Assembly: GCF_000685965.1 (NCBI RefSeq)
Contig: NZ_JMLE01000036.1
Location: 1-38,026, forward strand
Length of the DNA: 38,026 nt
Origin: Arthrobacter sp. UNC362MFTsu5.1
Lineage (GTDB): Bacteria; Actinomycetota; Actinomycetes; Actinomycetales; Micrococcaceae
Reading direction: 5' to 3'
The notes under the pieces were generated by a model. That model was not told the DNA's origin. It worked only from the letters and a program-made list of their open reading frames with translations, and made no database searches. How positions within the stretch are numbered: the stretch's first letter is position 1; each line of letters begins with the position of its first letter. The translations under genes were made by a program, and so were the position numbers. Below, one piece after another: positions 15,775-22,667 of the stretch.

Positions 15775-16297
15775 CAACGGTCCATTCAGGGAGATTGATC
15801 CGTCCGGAGGGGTTGGCTTGCTTCCCGAACCACACATCATCGTCCGCGAACTGCGGCGCGGATTCATGAATGGGCCGGTACGTGTCCTCCCAGGCATCCC
15901 TCGCCTCATCCGTGCTCTCGTCCTGCGCGGCAGTGCCGGCGCGGCTGATCTCAACGTTCGAGTACCGCATGGAAGCCCCGATCTCTTCGACGTCGAGCTC
16001 GATCACGGTCCGCTTCTCCCCCGCCTTCGTCTCATACGTCCGGGGCTTCAGCACACCGGAGGCGATGACCCGGGCGCCCTTGGTCAAGGATTCCGCGACG
16101 TGCTCCGCCGCGCCCCGCCAGACACTGGCCCGCAGGAACAGGGTGTCACCATCCACCCATTCGTTTTTCTGCCGGTCGAACGTCCTGGGCGTGGAGGCGA
16201 TGGTGAAGTTCGCGACCGCGGAGCCACCGGGGAGGACCCGCAGGACAGGGTCGTTGGTGAGGTTGCCGGTTACGGTGATGCTGGTTTCGCCTGACAT
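15767..16297 (-). CDS. ssb: Plasmid single-stranded DNA-binding protein with atypical C-terminus
   Basis: The product is 176 aa, starting at ATG 16297 with GAGAAGGAACG upstream. The OB-fold covers residues ~1-110: ITVTGNLTNDPVLRVLPGGSAVANFTIAST, RTFDRQKNEWVDGDTLFLRASVWRGAAEHVAESLTKGARVIASGVL, KRTVIELDVEEIG. It binds single-stranded DNA during replication or transfer. The acidic cluster FADDDVWFG (~150) is followed by about 18 more residues (ending LPEWTVDA), so the usual terminal DDDIPF protein-docking tip is absent or internal. It is second in an operon with the 48-aa protein, the ParB-like protein and the HTH gene. Confidence 0.9.
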   Translation of the reverse strand: MSGETSITVTGNLTNDPVLRVLPGGSAVANFTIASTPRTFDRQKNEWVDGDTLFLRASVWRGAAEHVAESLTKGARVIASGVLKPRTYETKAGEKRTVIELDVEEIGASMRYSNVEISRAGTAAQDESTDEARDAWEDTYRPIHESAPQFADDDVWFGKQANPSGRINLPEWTVDA

Positions 16298-16349
16298 GGG
16301 TTTCGTTCCTTCTCTGCTGGTTTCGTTCTGGCGGTATCAGGTGGTGTTT

Positions 16350-16496
16350 CTAGGCTTCGCGGACGCGGCTGCCGGCTGCTGTTTCGATGCTGATGATCAG
16401 CTCGATCCTCGCCGGGTTCAGTCCGGACCAGTGGTTTTCGGTGCCGTCCTTGTCGTAGACGACGACGGTTATCTGAGGGGGCACATTGCGTGTCAT
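16350..16496 (-). CDS. 48-aa protein heading the ssb operon
   Basis: This short gene (MTRNVPPQITVVVYDKDGTE, then NHWSGLNPARIELIISIETA, AGSRVREA) ends 52 bases before ssb. The codon pattern is good, and the product looks like one compact beta/alpha unit. The ribosome site before ATG 16496 is weak. The frame stays open ~70 bases further up (through KLPGFCTW) without an obvious start, so a longer product is possible. Function unknown. Position suggests a role in plasmid maintenance or single-strand DNA handling. Confidence 0.45.
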   Translation of the reverse strand: MTRNVPPQITVVVYDKDGTENHWSGLNPARIELIISIETAAGSRVREA

Positions 16497-16631
16497 CCAC
16501 GTGCAGAAACCCGGCAACTTCCGTACTCGGGGATCGAATGACAGCGACCGGGTATTTGGCCATTTACAGTCCTAGCTTCGTATCACTTCAGTTGGGTTCG
16601 CCTGCCTGACCTACGCCCTCAATTCTAGCAA

Positions 16632-16647
16632 TCATTCAACTGAATGA
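16632..16647. promoter_or_regulatory. Perfect inverted repeat TCATTCA-AC-TGAATGA, candidate operator of the ssb operon
   Basis: Seven-base arms with a two-base centre lie 136 bases before the 48-aa gene, in the AT-rich part of the region. A partial second site (CAACTGAA, reversed) lies nearer the gene. This suits autoregulation by the ParB-like or HTH protein of the same operon. Binding is inferred only from symmetry and place. Confidence 0.45.
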
Positions 16648-16736
16648 ATAGCCAGTTTTGCCCTATTTCTAGGGATTTTTCTGCGGGATTCTGAACGAAA
16701 ACGAGACATCTTCGACGCGACAATCCCTCGACCATC

Positions 16737-16784
16737 TGTCGATTTCAGAAGCTGACTGCACAGATGTCAGCAGTCCTCTGCACA
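16737..16784 (+). repeat. Terminal repeat A: Tn402/Tn5053-like transposon end (outer end left)
   Basis: The 25-bp box begins TGTCGATTTCAGAAG and ends CTGCAC (16761). After three bases comes a second box, TGTCAGCAGTCCTCTGCAC (16766-16784). The 25-bp box plus a closely spaced 19-bp box is the layout I recall for the IRi end of Tn402-family elements. It faces right, toward the mosaic region. No 5-bp target duplication with the other ends could be found. Confidence 0.55.
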
Positions 16785-16989
16785 CCTGCCGGCATCGACC
16801 GCTCAGGGGCACGCCCAAGGGGCAGTTTACCTGGCGGGTCATACGAGAATCCGGGCACCCGGAGCGCCGGCGACTTTGATAAGCCCCCGTCCGAGCCTGA
16901 ATGGCGGAAGTCGTGGACCCTTAAACGGGCGCCTGGGTGACCTTTACCGGGGAGCAGTTTGCTTGGTGGTCACAGGTTAGGATTCTTAA

Positions 16990-17952
16990 GTGGCTGAACA
17001 GCAGAAGAAAAAGAACGGCGTCGTCGAAAACTCTATTGCCGGCGCAATAGGTGGAGTCGTAGGTACTGGAGCCATTGTCTATTTCACAGCAATCTGGACC
17101 GGGACGATCTCCGGACCTACAAATCCTGCATTCTGGCAGCAGTTGGCCCCGCTCGTTGTCGTCGTACTTCTGGCTCTCCTATTTGGGGTCCCGGCAATAC
17201 GCCGTTTCGTATTCAGCATATTTAAGCTTCTGAAGAATCCTGTTATGTGGTTGCGCGGCCTTCGGGTTACCGACGAACAGAGACGGAATGAGCTCCTGGA
17301 GCAAGGTGAAAAAGAAGCTCTCGCGGAGGTAACGAAGCGAAACGCCGAACCCGAAGCGTTCAACATCGCCTACGCATCTAACTCCCCTGTGAATGGCCTC
17401 GATCGGTTCCTCCTGTCAGATTTCTCGGGCATAAGTGGCAGTGGGCCGATGAAGGACATTCACATTACCGCGCCCAAAGACGAGATATTGATGGAGGACA
17501 AAGAGGGTCCCACTATCCCCGGAAAAGACCCCGATGATCCCTATCATTTCAGCGGCCAGGTAACGGACCGTGGGCACCTGAAGGGCGTTGACTTCAGGGT
17601 TTCTTGGAAAGACCGAGACGGCTATCCACGATGGGATTTCTATCATGTCCGCCCCAGCGGTCCGCCGTTTAAAGGAGTCCGGACAGGACCCTTCGGCGAC
17701 ATCAAATATGGAGAGCTTGTCACCAGTCCCAATATCAACGACGGATCGCTCACTGTTAAATGGGCCTCCACCAAACAGGTTATGGGCAGGCTTGTACCGA
17801 GCGGTCCGGACTGGAAGGTCGAAATCGGGCGGCGCGAGGGGCAGGTAGGCCCCTACTTCATAGTGGAAGATGAGGTGGGCGTGGCCAGCACCCCCGAAGA
17901 GGGCGTCGAACTACTAAGGATCCGCACCCAAGAAGAGAGCCATTCCCACTAA
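16990..17952 (+). CDS. Membrane-anchored protein of unknown function
   Basis: The product is 320 aa, from a GTG start with AGGATTC upstream. Two hydrophobic segments (~residues 15-36, AGAIGGVVGTGAIVYFTAIW, and ~50-70, LAPLVVVVLLALLFGVPAI) anchor a helical linker and a long soluble domain (~115-320). The soluble domain is beta-rich (FSGQVTDRGHLKGVDFRVSW, YPRWDFYHVRPSGPPF, VKWASTKQVMGRLVPSGPDW). No known domain is recognised. Its base composition is less GC-rich than the mob genes, suggesting separate arrival. It is convergent with the HhH-GPD-like gene, with 19 bases between stops. It sits just inside terminal repeat A, so it may be transposon cargo. Confidence 0.65.
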   Translation: MAEQQKKKNGVVENSIAGAIGGVVGTGAIVYFTAIWTGTISGPTNPAFWQQLAPLVVVVLLALLFGVPAIRRFVFSIFKLLKNPVMWLRGLRVTDEQRRNELLEQGEKEALAEVTKRNAEPEAFNIAYASNSPVNGLDRFLLSDFSGISGSGPMKDIHITAPKDEILMEDKEGPTIPGKDPDDPYHFSGQVTDRGHLKGVDFRVSWKDRDGYPRWDFYHVRPSGPPFKGVRTGPFGDIKYGELVTSPNINDGSLTVKWASTKQVMGRLVPSGPDWKVEIGRREGQVGPYFIVEDEVGVASTPEEGVELLRIRTQEESHSH

Positions 17953-17971
17953 TCCATCCTTCACCGGACAG

Positions 17972-18634
17972 CTATTTCGAAGGGCTCTCGTGTAGCCATA
18001 TTGCTCGGTCCAAGTCTCGGGGTTCAACATTTAGCTCTGCTGCGGCGAGCTGGAGGAGGTCCCGTGTTCGTGCGGGCGTCAGTTTGTTGCCATAGCCGAG
18101 AACTCGGGAGAGATAGCGCTGAACCATCACGTCTGGCTTTGTTTCGGTTCCGACTCCTGCATTCATGATCAGGTATGACCAGGCAAGCGCGCCAAAGCCT
18201 TTGACTGACAGCCATGCTGCCTTTACGGAGGTATCTCCGGCAGCCACTGCCGTCCGAAGGTGTTCTGTGTTGTTGACGGGGGTTTTCAGGGCTGCGAGCC
18301 GGGAGAGGCCCTCGTAGATACCCTCGGGTCGCACGCGGTTTGTTCCAGGGAGCTTGCTTTCGTTGCGCAGGATGTCACGGGCAAAGTCTGAGGGACCGCC
18401 GGCGCTGTCCATGGCCTTCAACAGATCTGCACCGCTGTCGGTGTCGGCCGTCGAGCGAAAAGATCGGTACTTGGCAAGCACATTCGTCGCGGCAGCTGAG
18501 GTCCCTCGGAGGGAGTAAGCGGAGTTCAGGGCGCATAGCGCAAGAGAGTAGCGAAACTCCACTGGGGCACCCCAGCCGTTGGGATCGCCGAGATCCTCAG
18601 CGATGGCTTCCAGGAAGACACCCAATTCAGTCAT
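17972..18634 (-). CDS. Possible HhH-GPD (DNA glycosylase fold) protein
   Basis: The product is 220 aa and all-helical. The key region is VKGFGALAWSYLIMNAGVGT, then KPDVMVQRYLSRVLGYG (~150-190). This resembles the helix-hairpin-helix (xGxGxxxAxxxL) and the downstream D-x-H/M-V-x-R segment of the endonuclease III / HhH-GPD superfamily, where Asp is the catalytic or substrate-orienting acid. No iron-sulfur Cys cluster is present. The rest has no clear match. It could be a base-excision enzyme or a degenerate relative used in defence. Confidence in the gene is good, in the fold moderate. It is convergent with the membrane protein gene. Confidence 0.55.
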   Translation of the reverse strand: MTELGVFLEAIAEDLGDPNGWGAPVEFRYSLALCALNSAYSLRGTSAAATNVLAKYRSFRSTADTDSGADLLKAMDSAGGPSDFARDILRNESKLPGTNRVRPEGIYEGLSRLAALKTPVNNTEHLRTAVAAGDTSVKAAWLSVKGFGALAWSYLIMNAGVGTETKPDVMVQRYLSRVLGYGNKLTPARTRDLLQLAAAELNVEPRDLDRAIWLHESPSK

Positions 18635-18753
18635 GCCCGGATCATATCCGGCCTCGGACCTATCCTGCTGGTCTTTCGACCATCAGGGCCATGTCTGTGC
18701 CAGTGAGCCGGAAGCCCGATGTCAGGGAGGGACTTTCACCGGGAATGCAGTTG

Positions 18754-18966
18754 TCAGCCCCAACAGTTCGAGGAAGTGAAGGGAGAGCAAAAAGCGCTGT
18801 CGTGGCGTTCGGCGTAATCAGTCATATTGGCCGTTGGTTTGCCACAGGTCGGGCAGGGCCAGTTTGGGCCCGGACAGCTGCGACTGTTGTGACCTTCAAA
18901 TCCGCACGACCTACAAGCCATACCGCATCCATCCACTGATGAATCCAACGTTGAAGGCGGGGCCAC
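18754..18966 (-). CDS. Possible small zinc-knuckle protein
   Basis: Up to 70 aa. The sequence holds CRSCGFEGHNSRSC, a CxxCxxxGHxxxxC zinc knuckle, then CPTCGKPTANMTDYAERHDSAFC, a second CxxC...HxxxxxC arrangement. Together these make a compact two-zinc protein. The start is uncertain: GTG 18966 or ATG 18921, and neither has a good ribosome site. Such knuckles bind nucleic acid and occur alone or as tails of HNH-type nucleases. This may be an independent small protein or the end of a decayed nuclease gene. The Cys/His spacing is the main support. Confidence 0.4.
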   Translation of the reverse strand: MAPPSTLDSSVDGCGMACRSCGFEGHNSRSCPGPNWPCPTCGKPTANMTDYAERHDSAFCSPFTSSNCWG

Positions 18967-19099
18967 ATATAACCGTCACAAGCTGCCCGGCGAGTCACGA
19001 AGTGGGGCCAGAAATACCCGTCCTACCGGGGCCATCCAAACCTGTCATAGTCACTTGGTGGTACCGCAACAACCTATAGATGAGTGAGTCCTTTCGGGT

Positions 19100-19215
19100 T
19101 CAGTGGTCGTAGGCGGTCAGTGAGCGTTTCCGCTGCGCCAGTTGTGCCAGATGGCGGCCGCCAGTGCTAGGAGCCTGGCGGCGATGCGGACACGCCTCTT
19201 CAGGGGCAGCTGGGA
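19100..19215 (-). pseudogene. 3' tail of an IS982-family transposase gene
   Basis: The minus strand reads PLKRRVRIAARLLALAAAIW, then HNWR, the conserved C-terminal stretch of IS982 transposases. After a one-base shift near 19133 it continues QRKRSLTAYDH and stops at 19100, the usual family end. It lies ~785 bases from the matching central part (20001-20478) on the same strand and in the right order, so one transposase gene has been split. It cannot encode an active enzyme. Confidence 0.65.
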
Positions 19216-19274
19216 GGATGGTGAACCTTCCCGCGTTATGGTGCTAATTCAAGTCAAGCGCGCTTCGCGCGTCG

Positions 19275-19550
19275 TCAGCCACGACCGCGCGCATGAGCCT
19301 CCAGGCTGAAGCACCACAGAGCGTATGCCACGACGACAATCGCGCCGACGACAGTCACGAACTGCAGGAGCGGCAACCAAGCTTGCTCGTCTGGATCGGG
19401 CGTCGAGTCATTCGCCAGAATCAACCACATCAGCGCGGAGATGCCCGCAGAACTTCCCGAGCAGAAGGCGAACATGGTCCAGTTGTGTACCACGTTAGCG
19501 CTGCGCTCGTCGCGAGTCCGTTCGTCGGGAGTTCTATGGTCGTAGGCCAT
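19275..19550 (-). CDS. Small membrane protein, unknown function
   Basis: The product is 91 aa from ATG 19550 (a TTG 9 bases earlier is possible). Two hydrophobic helices (~25-45, MFAFCSGSSAGISALMWLIL, and ~63-85, LLQFVTVVGAIVVVAYALW) flank a short acidic loop. The ends are polar and charged. No family is recognised. It lies in the segment that interrupts the IS982 transposase, divergent from the next small membrane protein gene by 67 bases. The ribosome site is weak. Confidence 0.5.
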   Translation of the reverse strand: MAYDHRTPDERTRDERSANVVHNWTMFAFCSGSSAGISALMWLILANDSTPDPDEQAWLPLLQFVTVVGAIVVVAYALWCFSLEAHARGRG

Positions 19551-19617
19551 AGTGCCCAATGTAGCCGATCCTGTGAATGTCCCGAGAAATAAGCCCTTCT
19601 ACAGCTAACCTCGTGTC

Positions 19618-19953
19618 ATGGGAGTACTCGTTCAGCGCACGCCCGTGCGGGCGGCCACTTATCGCGGGGTGCGCACGGCTATCTGGGTCATCAGTTGTGG
19701 GGCGGGACTGGTCACAGCCATTGCAACGGCGAGCTTTGGAGGCCTCATCCTCGCCCCAATGCTCTTGTTTTGCCTTCTGTACGCATGCCAGGTCTATTAC
19801 CCGGAGCCCGCCCTCGACGAGTGGGACAAGATTCCGAGGATTGACCGCATAGCCATGATCAAGGCATGGCATCCTGCCGCAATACAGTTGGGGCGCTATG
19901 ACCGCGACTGGGAGATAAAGACAATCTGGTCGCGCACGATGCGCGGCAAGTGA
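19618..19953 (+). CDS. Small membrane protein, unknown function
   Basis: The product is 111 aa. A long hydrophobic hairpin (~residues 18-62, IWVISCGAGLVTAIATASFG and LILAPMLLFCLLYACQVYY) is followed by a polar tail (DEWDKIPRIDRIAMIKAWHP, DRDWEIKTIWSRTMRGK) with many Trp and Asp residues, probably cytoplasmic. No clear ribosome site. It is divergent from the 19275-19550 gene within the 0.78-kb segment splitting IS982. The pair could be a small two-component membrane module, but there is no functional clue. Confidence 0.5.
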   Translation: MGVLVQRTPVRAATYRGVRTAIWVISCGAGLVTAIATASFGGLILAPMLLFCLLYACQVYYPEPALDEWDKIPRIDRIAMIKAWHPAAIQLGRYDRDWEIKTIWSRTMRGK

Positions 19954-20000
19954 CGCCCGTCTAACGCGGCTCGTACCAACGGGCAGATAGACAACTTGCC

Positions 20001-20478
20001 AGGTTCGAGGGTGAATTGGTCCTTGAGGGTGCCGAAGACGGACTCGACCCATTGGCGGATCTTCCCGAGGTTGCCGAAGCGGGCGGGTTAGTCCTTGCGA
20101 TTCGGGCGGAGCAGGATGGCGCCGAGACCGGCGGTGAAGTCCTCGAAGTCCTTCCCGGCGAAGCCCTTGTCCGCAACGATCACCTGTCCGTCCTCGATCA
20201 GGGGGCGGTCGTGTTCCAGCAGTGACTGGGCCACCTCGCGTTCGCCGAGGTTGGCCTTGGCCAGCCCCCAGACGACCGGCGTGCCCTCGGGGGTGCAGAG
20301 CAGGTAGAGGCGCAAGCCCCAGAACCAGCGCGCGTGGGAGGGGCAGTAACCGTAGGAGGCGTGCCCGACCAGCTCTGCGCTGGACCGTTTCCCGGGACGC
20401 GGCGCAGGGCACCGGGGTCGAATCCGGCAGGCGCCGATGCCCCCTCTTTCGTGCCCCGCATATGGCTGGATACGCCAT
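20001..20478 (-). pseudogene. Degenerate IS982-family transposase, central part
   Basis: The minus strand encodes recognisable IS982 pieces: RLPDSTPVPCAASRETVQR, a frameshift near 20371-20385, then ELVGHASYGYCPSHARWFWG, LRLYLLCTPEGTPVVWGLAK, LLEHDRPLIEDGQVIVADKG, FAGKDFEDFTAGLGAILLRP. An in-frame TAA (20088-20090) follows NRKD. Beyond it the same frame continues PARFGNLGKIRQWVESVFGT, LKDQFTLEP, where the homology stops. The N-terminal third is missing toward 20478. It is a dead element with a frameshift, a nonsense codon, N-terminal loss, and separation from its 3' tail at 19100-19215. Confidence 0.75.
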
Positions 20479-20534
20479 CCTAAGCTGCCCGTAAGCGGGT
20501 CGATCACCGTACCGCGGAAGTCCGCCGCCACGTT

Positions 20535-20695
20535 TGTCGTTTTCAGAAGTCGTCTGCACAGGCGCCCGCTGAATTCCGGGGTAGTGCAGACGAGTATCGA
20601 CATTGAGATGTCAGAAGTGCCCTGCACGGAACTGCATTCTGCTCAATAGTCCTCTGCACCAACAGTCAGTTTTTCAGAAGTCGCCTGCACCAACC
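20535..20695 (+). repeat. Terminal repeat B: 161-bp Tn402-like end, inverted partner of D
   Basis: It starts with a 25-bp box (TGTCGTTTTCAGAAG...CTGCAC). Further TCAGAAG-N4-CTGCAC-type boxes follow, one reversed (GTGCAGACGAG) and three forward, the last ending CTGCACC near 20692. The 161 bases match repeat D (25508-25668, inverted) without gaps and with roughly 19 mismatches by hand count. The pattern of multiple boxes resembles the IRt end of Tn402/Tn5053 as I recall it. The inner edge lies 19 bases from the stop of a resolvase gene. Confidence 0.75.
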
Positions 20696-20714
20696 GCCAC
20701 CGACGTTGGGACTT

Positions 20715-21326
20715 TTAGGCGTTCGGCTGGGTCTCGGCGGTCAGCGTCTCCGGCGGACGGGGCGGCAGGTAACGGTAGAGGCTGGAGCGGGTGATACCCG
20801 TGGCTGCGACGATCTCGGAGATGGACTGATTTTCCTGGTCGCGAAGGTGGGCGGCATAGGCAAGCTTCGCTGGATCGATCACGCTGGGCCGGCCGATCCT
20901 TTTGCCTTTAGCAACAGCAACGGCACGCGCGTGAGCGGCGCGTTCGATCGCGTAGGTTCGTTCCATTTGGCCGAAGAGCGCGAGCATCACGACTGCCAGC
21001 TGCGACATGGGATCTTCTGGATTGGCGGAATCAACCCGGATCGGGTCAGCCAGGTTCCGAACTCCGACGCCGCGGCCTGCCAGGTCGTGGATGAGGTTCA
21101 GGGTGTCCCGGACGGTACGTCCCAACCGGTCCAAGGTGTGCACGACGATGACGTCTCCCTCGCGGGCTTGGTCGAGGGCTTCATGTAGTCCGGGCCGGTT
21201 TGTCGTGGATCCGGATTTCTTGTCCACATAGATATGTTTGGCGGGGATGCCCTCGCCGCGCAGTGCGTCGATCTGTCGGTCAAGGTCCTGTTTCGCGGTC
21301 GAGACGCGGGCATATCCAATTTCCAT
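20715..21326 (-). CDS. Serine recombinase / resolvase A (transposon-type)
   Basis: The product is 203 aa from ATG 21326. An upstream in-frame start at 21467 would add ~47 unrelated residues. The catalytic domain opens MEIGYARVSTAKQDLDRQID with the nucleophile Ser9, then VIVVHTLDRLGRTVRDTLNLIHDL and MSQLAVVMLALFGQMER. A C-terminal helix-turn-helix ends SISEIVAATGITRSSLYRYL. This is a standard small resolvase/invertase that resolves transposition cointegrates at a nearby res site. The region just upstream (21327-21360, CACTGTACCGATACTTATTC) could hold res subsites. Its 3' end faces terminal repeat B, the same layout as resolvase B and repeat D. Confidence 0.9.
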   Translation of the reverse strand: MEIGYARVSTAKQDLDRQIDALRGEGIPAKHIYVDKKSGSTTNRPGLHEALDQAREGDVIVVHTLDRLGRTVRDTLNLIHDLAGRGVGVRNLADPIRVDSANPEDPMSQLAVVMLALFGQMERTYAIERAAHARAVAVAKGKRIGRPSVIDPAKLAYAAHLRDQENQSISEIVAATGITRSSLYRYLPPRPPETLTAETQPNA

Positions 21327-21659
21327 GTGCCCACTGTACCGATACTTATTCTGCACGCTCGGCACGGGACGTCTGAAAGAAGATAGTTGTGGAACGAAAT
21401 CTGGTCGCGTGTCGCCACTTTTGGAAGGACCGGTCCCGGGCGTTCCACTTCCTAGGATCTGGGTCATTGTCGGACGTCAACAAATATGGAGGAAGGTCGG
21501 CGTGCTGGTAAATGATCAAGGCCGATTGCGTCCATCCGTATCGGGACCTGGGATGGGCCGAGCGGCAACCCCGGGCTAGGTATTTTCACTGTGACGGAGA
21601 AGGGCTTTATCCGCAGCCTCATGGCAAGGACGGAGGATCGAGGGAACTAAGATCACAGC

Positions 21660-22553
21660 ATGGGTCTCTTGAATGGTGCCGTGAATGGAATGATGTCTCG
21701 ACTCGTCTCAGTAGGCTTCGCGCCCGATGAGGCTTTCAGTCTTGCCGAGGTTGCTTACATCAAGGCGGAGAAACGCGATCAGAGTGTACCTCCATCCCTA
21801 GTTTCTAGATCAGACGCCACTTGGGAAATCGATCGGGCACTCAGCCAGCTTGCGTCCTCTCCAATGGGCCCCGAGGCACACCGAACACGTATCAGGCTTT
21901 GGGAAAGAATTTTCGGTTTTGGATCGTGGCCCGAGCCTGTGAATCCGACTGAGGTCTATACCCCACTAGAACTCTTGGCTCATGGGTACCGTGAACCTGA
22001 TAAGGCATCAAAATCTGAGGACGGTGGGCGGGCGCCTGCGGAAGATGATTCCAAAGTAGACACCCCGGATGTGGAGCAGCTGATATCCGGGGCGCTGCGG
22101 TATCTAGAGAACTGGCCATGCGATCGAGAGGATGTCACCTTTCTGCCGGCAAGTTTCTTCAAACAGTCCCGGGAATCTAAACAGCGGTGGGAGGGCCTGC
22201 TGATCTTCACTCCGGGTGTTTGTGGTTTCTTCGAATATTCCGATTGCCGGGCCCCATCAATATCTGATGGCAGTCCGCTTCTGTTTAGTCATGATGAGCT
22301 CGAAGAGTGTAACTTCTGGTTGCAACCGGAACTTCTTCCATATGCCAAACATGGACGCGTCAAAGTGTGGCCGTCTCCCGATAGAGATGTATACGTGCAG
22401 CTGAAGCGCAAGGGCAAAGAGCCGGGATCGTTCCTCTTTGCCTTCGGCGAATGGCCGCCGGAGACGCACGAGCCGCTACGCGACCGATTCGCGGAGATCA
22501 TCGCTGGGGTGAGTTTCGCGTTCTCCATGTCGGAAGCAGGTCAGGGCTCCTAG
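21660..22553 (+). CDS. Hypothetical protein, unknown function
   Basis: The product is 297 aa and soluble, with no signal or membrane segment. Residues ~1-110 are helical (GFAPDEAFSLAEVAYIKAEK, EIDRALSQLASSPMGPEAHR). A charged linker (~115-140) precedes a beta-rich domain rich in aromatics (WEGLLIFTPGVCGFFEYSDC, FSHDELEECNFWLQPELLPY, SFLFAFGEWPPETHEPLRDR). No family is recognised. Codon usage is less GC-biased than the mob genes, which suggests recent transfer. It lies inside the B-D transposon interval, so it may be passenger cargo. The start has only a distant GAGGGA. Confidence 0.6.
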   Translation: MGLLNGAVNGMMSRLVSVGFAPDEAFSLAEVAYIKAEKRDQSVPPSLVSRSDATWEIDRALSQLASSPMGPEAHRTRIRLWERIFGFGSWPEPVNPTEVYTPLELLAHGYREPDKASKSEDGGRAPAEDDSKVDTPDVEQLISGALRYLENWPCDREDVTFLPASFFKQSRESKQRWEGLLIFTPGVCGFFEYSDCRAPSISDGSPLLFSHDELEECNFWLQPELLPYAKHGRVKVWPSPDRDVYVQLKRKGKEPGSFLFAFGEWPPETHEPLRDRFAEIIAGVSFAFSMSEAGQGS

Positions 22554-22667
22554 GCCGGGCCGACTACGGCAAGAAGGTGATCCCGAAGCCCTCCGTATGC
22601 GGAACAGCCCTGAACTACAGTCGTCACATGCGGTCCGTCAGCTAAGGGGGGGACGTACACTCCGGTT

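Larger units (their letters stand above)
16497..16989. other. Non-coding control region with operator-like repeat and a transposon end
   Basis: These 493 bases hold no supported gene. They contain the inverted repeat at 16632-16647 upstream of the ssb operon, a related CAACTGAA box in the other orientation around 16585-16600, an AT-rich stretch (16650-16685), and a Tn402-like terminal repeat at 16737-16761 followed by a second box to 16784. The plus-strand gene at 16990 begins with GTG behind AGGATTC. Confidence 0.5.

Noticed and set aside
19534..20559. A 341-codon minus-strand open frame across the IS982 region
   Set aside because: It is composed of out-of-phase transposase DNA with only a short in-phase stretch (RLPDSTPVPCAASRETVQR). 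High GC keeps it open. It is not a separate gene.
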